Assembly (NCBI RefSeq): GCF_001528745.1
Contig: NZ_BCNS01000145.1
Span: 49,200 to 113,199, forward strand
Direction: 5' to 3'
Length of the DNA stretch: 64,000 nucleotides
From: Marinobacterium profundum
GTDB lineage: Bacteria; Pseudomonadota; Gammaproteobacteria; Pseudomonadales; Balneatricaceae
The notes beneath the pieces were generated by a model. That model was not told where the DNA came from and ran no database searches. It saw nothing but the letters and a program-made list of their open reading frames with translations. A program made the position numbers and the translations under genes. Shown here piece after piece: positions 9,716 through 18,467 of the stretch. How positions within the stretch are numbered: position 1 is the stretch's first letter; the number at the start of each line of letters is the position of its first letter.

Positions 9716-10384
9716 TTGGTACTGTTAAAAGATAATTTTATTTTCTTGAAGCCTAGAAAAGTTGCTGGCACGTCTTTTGAGATTGCTCTTAGTCGCTATG
9801 CTGGTAATAATGATATTGTCACTCCGGTATCCCCAAATGACGAGGAGCTTAGGAAAGCGTTGGGATTCACTTCGCCTCGAAACTTTATGGATGAAAAAGG
9901 CCAGGTAGTATTTAGAAACCACATTTCTGCAGCTGAAGCAAGGAAGAAACTTGGCAGCGGGGCGTGGAATTCGTTGAAAAAAGTTTCAATTGTTCGAAAT
10001 CCTTTTGATGTGTATGTCTCTTTGTTCTTTTATCACAACGGACCGGCTGCGGATATTTCGAGGCTTTCTGAGTGGTATATCGGAGGTGAGGGGGAGGCAT
10101 ACCTAGGTGTCAATCACAAGCAATATTACATAGCTGAGCGACTCGTTGTTGATAATTTTATAAGATATGAAAAATTGAAAGAAGGTATATTGTCTTTAGA
10201 GGATTTTTTTCCAAAACTGAAGGGATTGTATAATTCTTTCAGCTCAATTAAGGCCAAATCAGGGATTAGAAGTCCTGAGTCTTATGATCTGATTGATATT
10301 TACTCAAGGCATGTTTGTCTTAAGAAAAAAATTGAAAGTGTGCATAGGTTTGAAATAAATGAGTTTGGTTACTCATTGGGATGA
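9716..10384 (+). CDS. Small sulfotransferase family protein
   Basis: This 222-residue protein starts at a TTG with GGGAATC about ten bases upstream. The N-terminus carries 'LKPRKVAGTSFEIALSRY', a Sulfotransfer_2-type 5'-phosphosulfate loop with the serine/threonine pair. 'VSIVRNPFDVYVSLFFYH' near residue 92 is the 3'-phosphate-binding motif, with its conserved Arg and a downstream serine. Both PAPS-binding elements are therefore visible. It is the second sulfotransferase of the AT-rich block and is followed after 21 bases by the sulfotransferase-lyase gene. Target position on the polymer is unknown. Start choice is moderately certain, since no ATG is available upstream of the motif. Confidence 0.75.
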   Translation: MVLLKDNFIFLKPRKVAGTSFEIALSRYAGNNDIVTPVSPNDEELRKALGFTSPRNFMDEKGQVVFRNHISAAEARKKLGSGAWNSLKKVSIVRNPFDVYVSLFFYHNGPAADISRLSEWYIGGEGEAYLGVNHKQYYIAERLVVDNFIRYEKLKEGILSLEDFFPKLKGLYNSFSSIKAKSGIRSPESYDLIDIYSRHVCLKKKIESVHRFEINEFGYSLG

Positions 10385-10405
10385 CTGAATTAAGTAGGAT
10401 TTTAA

Positions 10406-13090
10406 GTGTTTAAATACCGCTTTCTGATTCATGTTGGGTACCCAAAGTCGGCATCAACAGCTCTTCAAGATACATTGTTTCACTATAGGTGTCTGTTGAA
10501 GAAAAATGGAGTGCTTTACCCAGAAGTACTAATGATAGGAGAGTCTACCAAGCACGAGGAGCTATTTCGTCTTTTACGTTTAAATCGTGTTGATCAAGCC
10601 TTGAAAGTGCTCAAGAAAGAGCTTGCTCAGCATGATAATATTCATACGATTATTCTATCAACAGAATCTATTGTTAATCAGCTATACCATATTGAAGAGT
10701 CCCGTTGGGTAGAGTTTTTTGAGAAAATTAAGCTGCTTGGCTCCTTGGAATTACTCTTGATTAAGCGTGATTCGAAAGGTTTCTTTAAATCCTACTATAA
10801 ACAGGCAGTCGTGAATCAGTTATCACCGCTGATGAGTATTTACTCGACGCCACTTACTCTTCTCGACTTTGCTGAGTTAACCTCTGTACGTCAGTTAGTT
10901 GATGTGGATGCTGTTGTAAATAAACTAGAAAAGGTTTCGGACTCATCTGTTCGAGTGTTTGACTTTGGTTCTAGAGTTGTAGAAGGCATTTTAAACTGGC
11001 TAGTCCAAGAAAAGCTTCCAATAGAGGTGCCTCAGATTAGTAATGTTAGCCTTCAGCCTGAAGAGGTAGAGTTGATTCGGCAGTTAAACACTATGAGGCT
11101 GGAAACTAAAGTACGAAATGCTTGGTTTCGTTTGTTAACAAAATCTCGCTGTCTTGGTAGTAGCACTGCTCTTAATTTGGCTGGCCGGTCTAAAGATGAA
11201 GATATGCTAGTGTTGAATCCTGAGTTTTTGTTGAAAGTTCAGCCGGGAAGAAATAAAGCCTTGGATGTGGATGATGAAAAGTTAAGTTTGCTTGCTTCCG
11301 ATGTTTATCAATTACTATGCGACTTTCAGCGTGGATGTGCACCTTTCTACTCACTCGAAAATAAGAAACAGGTATTCATGATATTAAGATCAGATGACTC
11401 GTTTGAATTAAAATATTGCGTTCATAAGCGACTTGAACAGCTATTGTCTGCTTCGAATAATATATTGCTGGGAGAGAATCTTTTTGAAAATAAGAAGTTA
11501 GAACTTGCTCCTTTTGAGGCTGTGAACCATTCTGGTTGGGATAGCTGGGAGCAGGATCCGCTTAATAATCGCAGCTGGCAGTGGAGGCTGAATTGGTTCT
11601 CTTTTCTACCGTATTTGCTGGCGCACCATCGGGCAGTTCGTAATGATGAAGTACTGGGTTTTGGTTGTGAGGCCATACAATCCTGGTTAGATAAGTACCT
11701 ACAAACAGATACCACCTACCCTTTTGAGTTTATTTGGCACGACCATGCCACTGCACTACGTGCAGAGCAGTTGATACTGTTTGTTTTTTACTGTCGGTAT
11801 TATGCGCCCGAGTGGGCCGAGCTGCATGCCAAGTTTCTCCAATATATGGAGAATGCATTGGTGGTACATGGACAGTGGCTAGCTAAGGACAGCTTCTATT
11901 CCGAACACACTAACCATGGTCTGGAACAGGCCAGAGTGCTTCTGTTGCTGGGAACAGTTTTTGACGGTGTGCAGGCTGGTGAGTGGCGGCAAAAAGCCAT
12001 TCGCCGCATCAGTAGTGAACTGAACTTTTCGTTTACCAGGGAGGGGGTCCACGTCGAGAATAGTCCCGCTTATCATATCTTTGTGTTTAAGGTCTTTATT
12101 GGCATATTAAAAGATTATCCGGCTAACTTGCTGGGTGATCTCGCTGAACAGTTTGAGCACTTTTCTACTAAAGCGTTGGGCTTTATAACGCATATCCTGC
12201 GTCCTGATGGCCTTTTGCCGCCCATTGGCGATACTGAGCAGTTGCCTACATCGGACGCCTACCGGGATATGTTCGGAGATACGCCGGAGTATCGGTATTT
12301 TCTTTACGCCCTGACTCAGGGACAGGAGGGAACAATACCACCTGCTTTAAATCGCGTGTATCCCCAGTCTGGCTATGCTGTTTTCCGTGATCGCTGGCCC
12401 TCCAAAGGAGACTTCAGTAATGCCTTCCATCTGATCACCAAGGTGGGATGTTCAAGTCGTTACCATCACCAGCAGGATGAAGGTCATATCAGTCTGTATG
12501 CCGGAGGAGAAGATTGGTTGATCGACTCGGGACTCTATAATTACGTGAATAACGACCCTGTAAGAAAATATATGAGAAGTCGGTTGGCACATAATGTTCC
12601 AATAATAGAAAACACGCGCTACTCAGAAAGTTTTGAGAATAGGTTGGCTTCATGGAAGGTGTTGTCCTCAAGTGAAGATGAACATAAACCTTATGTTTCC
12701 ATGCAAATTGGCGTCTTGGATGGCATTTCTCAAGTAAGAAAGGTGCTTTTTGATAAGGCGGCCACTTCACTTCAAGTTGTTGATACAATTCAGTCGGATG
12801 ATATTTTTGAGAGGAATTATACATTGCTTTGGCATGTGCCTAGTGATAAAAAGATAAATATTGACGATGGGTTGATTTCTATTTCGGCTCAGGACGGAAA
12901 AAGAATGGAGATTTCTTTTAGAGGAGATGCTCCGGATAATATTTCGTTCGCTACCGGTATAAGAAAAGATCGTGTATTAAGCTGTATCTCTTATAAAGCC
13001 AATAGTTATGAAAGTAGTCAGATTATAAGGGTTCTTTTTAAAAAGCGTTTAGGGCTTCATGTTCATAGCGAATTTAATTTTGTTTTTTAG
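10406..13090 (+). CDS. Fusion of sulfotransferase and heparinase II/III-like lyase
   Basis: This is an 894-residue two-part protein starting at GTG. Residues 1 to about 200 are a sulfotransferase: 'LIHVGYPKSASTALQDTLF' is the PAPS loop and 'LLIKRDSKGFFKSYY' the second motif. Residues of about 370-640 match the alpha-toroid of heparinase/alginate lyase-like proteins, with 'HVENSPAYHIF' near 547. Residues 640-894 are the heparinase II/III beta-sandwich, with 'HHQQDEGHISLYAGGEDWL' near 686. Members of the lyase family cleave uronic-acid-containing sulfated or acetylated polymers by beta-elimination. There is no signal peptide, so it would act in the cytoplasm on nascent polymer, perhaps as an editing or length-setting activity. 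Base composition is mosaic. Whether the lyase part is active is unknown. Confidence 0.78.
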   Translation: MFKYRFLIHVGYPKSASTALQDTLFHYRCLLKKNGVLYPEVLMIGESTKHEELFRLLRLNRVDQALKVLKKELAQHDNIHTIILSTESIVNQLYHIEESRWVEFFEKIKLLGSLELLLIKRDSKGFFKSYYKQAVVNQLSPLMSIYSTPLTLLDFAELTSVRQLVDVDAVVNKLEKVSDSSVRVFDFGSRVVEGILNWLVQEKLPIEVPQISNVSLQPEEVELIRQLNTMRLETKVRNAWFRLLTKSRCLGSSTALNLAGRSKDEDMLVLNPEFLLKVQPGRNKALDVDDEKLSLLASDVYQLLCDFQRGCAPFYSLENKKQVFMILRSDDSFELKYCVHKRLEQLLSASNNILLGENLFENKKLELAPFEAVNHSGWDSWEQDPLNNRSWQWRLNWFSFLPYLLAHHRAVRNDEVLGFGCEAIQSWLDKYLQTDTTYPFEFIWHDHATALRAEQLILFVFYCRYYAPEWAELHAKFLQYMENALVVHGQWLAKDSFYSEHTNHGLEQARVLLLLGTVFDGVQAGEWRQKAIRRISSELNFSFTREGVHVENSPAYHIFVFKVFIGILKDYPANLLGDLAEQFEHFSTKALGFITHILRPDGLLPPIGDTEQLPTSDAYRDMFGDTPEYRYFLYALTQGQEGTIPPALNRVYPQSGYAVFRDRWPSKGDFSNAFHLITKVGCSSRYHHQQDEGHISLYAGGEDWLIDSGLYNYVNNDPVRKYMRSRLAHNVPIIENTRYSESFENRLASWKVLSSSEDEHKPYVSMQIGVLDGISQVRKVLFDKAATSLQVVDTIQSDDIFERNYTLLWHVPSDKKINIDDGLISISAQDGKRMEISFRGDAPDNISFATGIRKDRVLSCISYKANSYESSQIIRVLFKKRLGLHVHSEFNFVF

Positions 13091-13258
13091 GCTAATATTT
13101 TTTTAAGTTCTTGAAATACATGACATCTGCTGCAAAGCTGGCGCTACTTCTAGTAGCCTTTCCGGTTGATAGGAGCATGTGTGGCGTGCTTGGGCTTTTC
13201 GAAATATTTAGTTGTTTTGGTGTAAAAGTTCCGTTAAAAGACTTTCAGGGTGAACTGT

Positions 13259-14611
13259 ATGCAATCCAAGTTTTTTGGCACTGATGGTATTCGTGGCCGC
13301 GTCGGTGAATTTCCGATGACGCCGGAATTCGTCATGAAATTGGGCTGGGCGGCCGGCAAGGTACTGGGCGCGGATGGAACCAGCGAGGTACTGATCGGCA
13401 AGGATACCCGCGCCAGCGGTTATATGCTGGAATCGGCCTTCGAGGCGGGATTGTCCGCGGCGGGTGTCGGTATCGCTCTGGTCGGACCATTGCCCACACC
13501 GGCTGTCGCCTATCTGGCGTCGACCTTTCGGGCGAATGCGGGGGTGGTGATCAGCGCTTCGCACAATCCTTATTATGACAACGGCATCAAATTCTTTTCC
13601 GGCCAGGGAGCCAAGATCAGCGACGAGCAGCAGCAGGCTATCGAGGCGCTGTTGCAACAGGCGCTGGCGAATGGTATCGACTGTGTGCCCTCGGAGCAGC
13701 TGGGCAAGGCGCGGCGTATCGAGGATGCTGCCGGGCGCTATATCGAGTACTGCAAGGGTACCTTCCCCGCTGGCCTTAGCCTGCGTGGGCTTAAGATCGT
13801 CGTCGACAGCGCTAATGGCGCCGCCTACAAGGTGGCCGCTAAAGTCTACGAAGAGCTCGGCGCTAAAGTTATCAGCATTCACGACCAGCCCGATGGCATG
13901 AATATTAATGCGGGCTGTGGAGCGACCGACTTAAAGAGCCTTGTGGAGGCGGTGGTTGCGCAGGGGGCGGATGTCGGCATTGCACTTGATGGCGACGCGG
14001 ATCGGATCATGATGGTCGATGCCCTTGGAGAAGTTGTCGACGGCGACCAGATTCTGTACCTGCTGGCAAAGGATGCCCGCGCCCAGGGCTATACCGGCGG
14101 TGTGGTGGGGACTCAGATGTCGAATCTCGGCCTCGAGCTTGCGCTAAAGGAACTGGGCGTGGAGTTTTTACGTGCGAAGGTCGGCGACCGCTATGTCAGC
14201 GAACAGCTGCGAGAGTCGGGATGGCGCCTGGGCGGTGAAAATTCTGGTCATATCCTGCTGCTCGACCACGGTTCCACCGGGGATGCCATTATTGCTTCGC
14301 TGCAGGTACTAAAGCTGATGTCCACCGAGTCCCCACCCCTGCCTTTGCACGCCTTGACCGGAAAAATGCAGCGCTATCCGCAAACGCTGATCAATGTTGG
14401 TTATTCGCTTGTGAGCGGCTCAGATCCGTTGGGTCAGCCACAGGTCCAGACGACCTTGCAGCAGATTGAAACTGAGCTGGCGAGCATCGGGCGGGTACTG
14501 CTGCGCAAGTCGGGTACCGAGCCGTTGATTCGTGTTATGGTCGAGGCCGTCGACGCCGCAGTAGCGCGGCAGGCGGCTGTGCGTCTCGCGGCCGTAATCG
14601 AGCAAATCTGA
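13259..14611 (+). CDS. glmM: Phosphoglucosamine mutase
   Basis: This 450-residue enzyme interconverts glucosamine-6-P and glucosamine-1-P on the way to UDP-GlcNAc. '[18 protein letters not shown]' is the GlmM N-terminus. '[16 protein letters not shown]' holds the phosphoserine, '[11 protein letters not shown]' the metal site, and '[13 protein letters not shown]' the phosphate-binding loop. I chose the ATG at 13259 rather than the GTG at 13250: the CAGGG at 13246-13250 is then well placed, and [13 protein letters not shown] matches the family N-terminus. GlmM usually sits beside folP and ftsH; here it is inside the capsule locus, so it may be a second copy feeding UDP-GlcNAc and UDP-ManNAcA. 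Confidence 0.93.
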   Translation: MQSKFFGTDGIRGRVGEFPMTPEFVMKLGWAAGKVLGADGTSEVLIGKDTRASGYMLESAFEAGLSAAGVGIALVGPLPTPAVAYLASTFRANAGVVISASHNPYYDNGIKFFSGQGAKISDEQQQAIEALLQQALANGIDCVPSEQLGKARRIEDAAGRYIEYCKGTFPAGLSLRGLKIVVDSANGAAYKVAAKVYEELGAKVISIHDQPDGMNINAGCGATDLKSLVEAVVAQGADVGIALDGDADRIMMVDALGEVVDGDQILYLLAKDARAQGYTGGVVGTQMSNLGLELALKELGVEFLRAKVGDRYVSEQLRESGWRLGGENSGHILLLDHGSTGDAIIASLQVLKLMSTESPPLPLHALTGKMQRYPQTLINVGYSLVSGSDPLGQPQVQTTLQQIETELASIGRVLLRKSGTEPLIRVMVEAVDAAVARQAAVRLAAVIEQI

Positions 14612-14626
14612 GCTGCCCAAAGCATT

Positions 14627-14664
14627 GGGTGAAGCCCCACGGCTCAGGATGTAAGGCCTCACCC
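14627..14664 (+). other. Hairpin after glmM
   Basis: GGGTGAAGCC (14627-14636) pairs with GGCCTCACCC (14655-14664) with one mismatch and an 18-base loop. It sits 15 bases after the glmM stop. No T-run follows, so factor-independent termination is doubtful. The rest of the 14612-14763 gap has no gene. Confidence 0.4.
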
Positions 14665-14763
14665 GGGCGGGGGCCGGAATGTCGCTATGTGCTGAACGCT
14701 CTGGGATGAAGTTGTTTGCACGCGGTAAAGACCATCAGGATTATTAGCAAGCAAGGTTACAAG

Positions 14764-15510
14764 ATGAACGATAAAGAGCCCGAGGTTCGGGGTTCGAAGC
14801 TGAAGTCCCTATTCCTGGACAAGAAAAAACAGCTCGAAAACGCTTTTCATTTCCTGGCCCATCATAAGGCTGAACAGGCTGAGCGCTTTGAAGAGATTGC
14901 GCACCTGACGCAACGCCTGAAAGAGGAAGAAGACAAGCGGCAGCAGGGTACCCGGCAGATCGAGGCATTGCAGCAGAAGCTGGAGCGGTCTGAGCGGGCG
15001 CAAAAAGAATCGGATCTGGCGTTGCAGGAACTGCGTGGCGAGGTCGTGAATTTGCAGCGGTTACAGCGTGAACTGGAGATAGGCCTCGAAACCCGGACGG
15101 AGGAGCTGGTTGTTCTGACCCGCCTGCTGGAAGCGCAACGTTCGGTATCCGCCACGTCCGCAAGCATTGTTGATGGAAAAAGGGAATCCTGGGCGCGCGG
15201 GCTGGCAGGTTTCACTACAGGCAACAAGACTGAGCGGCAACAACTGAAGCTGATCGCGAAGAGCGGTTTGTTTGATGCCGACTGGTATCTGGCTCAGCAT
15301 CCGGATATCGCTGCAGAGAGGGCTTTCGCAAAAGAGCCAGTCCGTCATTACTTGAAGTTCGGGGGCTTTGAGGGGCGTAATCCGGGGCCCGATTTCGATT
15401 CGGCATTTTATCTGCGGTTATATCCCGATGTCCGCGAATCAGGCATGAATCCTCTGGTGCACTACCTCAAGTTCGGCAAGGACGAGGGCCGGGAGACGGT
15501 ATTTGATTGA
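14764..15510 (+). CDS. Coiled-coil protein with C-terminal YPD/HYL glycosyltransferase-associated repeats
   Basis: This 248-residue protein starts at ATG 14764 with AAGG nine bases upstream; a TTG further up lacks support. Residues of about 15-125 are a charged coiled coil rich in Glu, Gln, Lys, Leu and Arg. The C-terminal 90 residues hold two copies of a roughly 40-residue repeat, 'FDADWYLAQHPDI' and 'FDSAFYLRLYPDVRESG', each ending in 'HYLKFGG.EGR' or 'HYLKFGKDEGR'. Such repeats are common next to large bacterial glycosyltransferases. The next gene overlaps by eight bases in another frame and begins with a further repeat copy, so the two may be parts of one machine or a split gene. It could act as a scaffold or length ruler; function is unproven. 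Confidence 0.68.
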   Translation: MNDKEPEVRGSKLKSLFLDKKKQLENAFHFLAHHKAEQAERFEEIAHLTQRLKEEEDKRQQGTRQIEALQQKLERSERAQKESDLALQELRGEVVNLQRLQRELEIGLETRTEELVVLTRLLEAQRSVSATSASIVDGKRESWARGLAGFTTGNKTERQQLKLIAKSGLFDADWYLAQHPDIAAERAFAKEPVRHYLKFGGFEGRNPGPDFDSAFYLRLYPDVRESGMNPLVHYLKFGKDEGRETVFD

Positions 15511-18448
15511 TGCAGGCCGCCTGCCATTCGTTGGCCGCTTGCTGCGCCTATTGCTAAAGAAACCTGGTGAGGCGGGCCTGGCGGCGGAAATCGATTTTGA
15601 CGCTGCCTGGTATCTGACCCAGTACCCAGATATCACGGCGTCCGGCATGGATCCACTGGTGCATTACCTGCGCTATGGTCGGCGGGAAGGGCGCCTGCCC
15701 GGCCCAAACCGGGCACTGGCCTGGGAAGCGCATCTCTGGCGTGGCTGCGGCGATATGCTGGCCAGTTTGCAGTCCCTTGCAGAAAACGACACTGCCGCTG
15801 CAGGCGAGAGAGAATACGCGGCTTGGGCCTGTGCTCGCTGGTATGTTTCCGCCCAGCCGGAGCATTCTAAAGCGCTGGATCTGCTTGATCGGTTTCGCGG
15901 CGGGCGCTATCAGTCGCCGAGGCATGCCGGACCCTTGTTGTTGCTGTTCGAGTTGTTGCTCGAAACTGGCCGCCTCGATGAGGCGGCCGCATTGTTGGCT
16001 GGAGCACTTACTGAAAGGGCCTCCGAAACTGACCGTCAACTCGCGAGTATCTCGCTTTGCCTAGTCACGGGTACAGGTGCCTCAGGCGTCCCAACAGCGG
16101 GCAGTTGGCTCAATGGGATCAACGGGCTGTTCGCGTCCGTGGGTCTTGGCCCGGTGGAAGAGCTTACAGCCGAAGGTGTGTCCCCTCTCGATAGGCTGGC
16201 GGCGCCAGGGCCTGTATTCGACGAACGCCAGGTGGCAGAGGCACCTTTGGTGTCTGCAATTGTTCCTCTTTTCAATGCCGAAGCGACGCTGGAAACGGCG
16301 TTGCGCTCGCTCAGCGGTCAGACCTGGCCGAACCTGGAAGTGCTGATTGTCGACGACGCCAGCAGCGATCGCAGTGTTGAGATTACAGAAGCCTTTATTC
16401 GTCGTTCGCAGCGGCCGGGGCGCTGTTACCGGTTATGTCGGCAGCCCCGGAATTCTGGTGCTTATGCCGCGCGGAATCGGGGGCTGGCGGCAGCAACTGG
16501 CGCTTTCATCACCGTGCATGACAGCGATGACTGGTCGCACCCCAGCAAGATCGAGTTGCAGGTAGGTGCGCTGATGGATAATCCCAAACTGAAAGGGGTG
16601 CTGTCGCATTGGGTGCGCTGCACGCCTGAATTGCGCTTTCATCACTGGCGGGTTGAGAGTAGCTGGGTTTACCGGAATGTCTCGTCGTTAATGCTCCGCC
16701 GGGACGTTCACGAATCCCTGGGTTTTTGGGACCGGGTGCGGGCCGATGGTGATACTGAGTTCTATTACCGTATGCGTGCGGCGTTCGGAGAGGATGCCAT
16801 TGGGGAGGTCATGCCGGGTGTACCTTTGTCGTTCGGCAGGAGCCTTCCAACTTCTCTGACCCGGAGTAAAGAAACGAGTCTGAGTGGCCAGTTTTGGGGC
16901 GTGCGCTATCGTTATCAAAACGCGGCCCGCCAATGGCACGCGCAGGCGCTTGCCGTCGGTGCACTCCATTTGCCGGAACGACCCTCACAACGGCCCTTCT
17001 TCGCGCCGGCGAGTCTGTGCGACGATAGGACCCCGCCGTCGGTGCCGGGCTGGGACAAAGCATTGGTGTTGGAGTCGGGTCTGTTCGATCCGCGGTGGTA
17101 CGTGCTGGCGAATCCTGATGTTCGGGATTTGCTGGTTGATCCTTGGGAACACTATTGGGTGCAGGGGGAAGCCGAGGGGCGAGACCCAGGGCCGGCGTTC
17201 AGCACCAGCGGCTACCGGGCATTTTATGCGGGGCTGATCGGGGAGCAAAGACCGATTCTGCACTTTGTCCGGGAAGGTCGGGAGCAGGGATTGGCAGCGC
17301 GACCAGTATTCGAAGGGCGCCTGCCGGAGACGGAGGCCAGACCCTGGGTGATGCTTTGCGGCCACCAGGCCGGGCGCGAGTTATACGGTGCAGAACGCAG
17401 CCTGCTGGACCTGGCGCGCGCGATGCAGTCGCTGCGGCTCAATGTCATTGTTGTGCTGCCGTCTGCGATTAATGATGCGTATCTGGACGCCTTATCCGGG
17501 CTGTGCCAGCAGGTCGCAATTGTGCCGCTGCTATGGTGGCGGCGTGGGCGGGAAACGCAGAAGCCCACTGTCGACTGCCTGACGGCGCTGATTCAGCGCT
17601 ACTCAGTAAGGCTGGTGTACGTCAATACCGTCGTGCTCGACGAGCCCCTGAAAGCCGCGCGTCGCACCGGCGTGCCGGTGGTCGTTCACGGCCGGGAAAT
17701 GCCGGCTCACGATCCTGCCTTGTGTGAACTGCTGATGGCCACTCCCGAGCAAGTCGTCGAGCAGGTGCGCAGCAATTCTGGCGTGTTGGTCGCCAACTCT
17801 GCCTGCCTGGCACACTATTATGGTGCTGACCGTAGTTTCCTGATTCCCAATATCGTCGATATGTCGGCTTTTGATGTGCCTTTGCCTGAAGGCCCCGGTC
17901 TCTCGGTGGCCCTGATCAGCAGTAACCTTCCAAAGAAGGGGCTGGACGACTTCATTGAACTGGCGCGGTTACTTGAGCGCCGCGGCAGCCATATTCGTTG
18001 CCTGCTTATCGGGCCGGAAAATACCCATGTGGAAAGATTGAGGGTTATCGCCGCTAAGGGCGAGCTGCCGTCAAGGCTGGAGCTGGCTGGTTACGCGCAC
18101 TCCGCGCGGGCGGCACTGGCGCAGGCTGACGTCGTCGTCAACCTGTCGCACTTTGAAGAGTCTTTCGGGCGAACCGTTCTCGAAGCGATGGCTGCTGGGC
18201 GACCTGTTGTCTGTTACCGCTGGGGTGCTTTGCCGGAGCTGGTCGTGCACTGTAAAACCGGCTATCTTGCTCCATTTCGGGATGTATCCAGGCTTGCGGA
18301 TTATCTAGAGCGACTAGCAGTAGATGAAAGCGGGCGCTTGCGCATGGGTGAGGCAGCAAGGTTGAGGGCCTCTCGGCTCTATGGCCTTTCAAGTATGAAA
18401 AAAGCGCTGTCAGAGGTCTTATCGACAGTCCTGAGTAATCGTTTATAG
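15503..18448 (+). CDS. Two-domain glycosyltransferase (GT2 + GT4) with YPD/HYL repeats
   Basis: This 981-residue protein starts at TTG 15503, preceded by GGGAGACGG and overlapping the previous stop. Order: one repeat at about 30-65 ('FDAAWYLTQYPDITASGMDP'), a helical region, then a GT2 domain at about 248-450 ('VSAIVPLFNAEATLETALRS', 'EVLIVDDASSDRS', 'VHDSDDW'). A second repeat follows at about 525-570 ('FDPRWYVLANPDV'), and a GT4 domain at about 615-975 ('ISSNLPKKGLDDFIELA', 'SHFEESFGRTVLEAMAAGR'). Each catalytic domain keeps its nucleotide-sugar signature (DDAS/DSD and the E-x7-E motif). It probably adds two different sugars in sequence. Sugar identities are unknown. Confidence 0.85.
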   Translation: MIDAGRLPFVGRLLRLLLKKPGEAGLAAEIDFDAAWYLTQYPDITASGMDPLVHYLRYGRREGRLPGPNRALAWEAHLWRGCGDMLASLQSLAENDTAAAGEREYAAWACARWYVSAQPEHSKALDLLDRFRGGRYQSPRHAGPLLLLFELLLETGRLDEAAALLAGALTERASETDRQLASISLCLVTGTGASGVPTAGSWLNGINGLFASVGLGPVEELTAEGVSPLDRLAAPGPVFDERQVAEAPLVSAIVPLFNAEATLETALRSLSGQTWPNLEVLIVDDASSDRSVEITEAFIRRSQRPGRCYRLCRQPRNSGAYAARNRGLAAATGAFITVHDSDDWSHPSKIELQVGALMDNPKLKGVLSHWVRCTPELRFHHWRVESSWVYRNVSSLMLRRDVHESLGFWDRVRADGDTEFYYRMRAAFGEDAIGEVMPGVPLSFGRSLPTSLTRSKETSLSGQFWGVRYRYQNAARQWHAQALAVGALHLPERPSQRPFFAPASLCDDRTPPSVPGWDKALVLESGLFDPRWYVLANPDVRDLLVDPWEHYWVQGEAEGRDPGPAFSTSGYRAFYAGLIGEQRPILHFVREGREQGLAARPVFEGRLPETEARPWVMLCGHQAGRELYGAERSLLDLARAMQSLRLNVIVVLPSAINDAYLDALSGLCQQVAIVPLLWWRRGRETQKPTVDCLTALIQRYSVRLVYVNTVVLDEPLKAARRTGVPVVVHGREMPAHDPALCELLMATPEQVVEQVRSNSGVLVANSACLAHYYGADRSFLIPNIVDMSAFDVPLPEGPGLSVALISSNLPKKGLDDFIELARLLERRGSHIRCLLIGPENTHVERLRVIAAKGELPSRLELAGYAHSARAALAQADVVVNLSHFEESFGRTVLEAMAAGRPVVCYRWGALPELVVHCKTGYLAPFRDVSRLADYLERLAVDESGRLRMGEAARLRASRLYGLSSMKKALSEVLSTVLSNRL

Positions 18449-18467
18449 TTAGAGTTTTTATAAGTAA

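Larger units (their letters stand above)
7020..13100 (+). other. AT-rich, probably horizontally exchanged block
   Basis: From the 3' end of the giant glycosyltransferase gene to just before glmM the base composition drops visibly: long A/T runs, many AAA, ATA and TTT codons. Genes before and after are GC-rich. Within the block the middle of the 10406-13090 gene (about 11.7-12.5 kb) is less AT-rich than its ends, suggesting a mosaic. It carries the serotype-specific modification genes. I see no insertion sequence or integrase at its edges. Confidence 0.7.

Noticed and set aside
13120..13285. A frame of about 55 codons from ATG 13120 that runs into the start of glmM
   Set aside because: No ribosome binding site, overlap with the well-supported glmM start, and no recognisable similarity.
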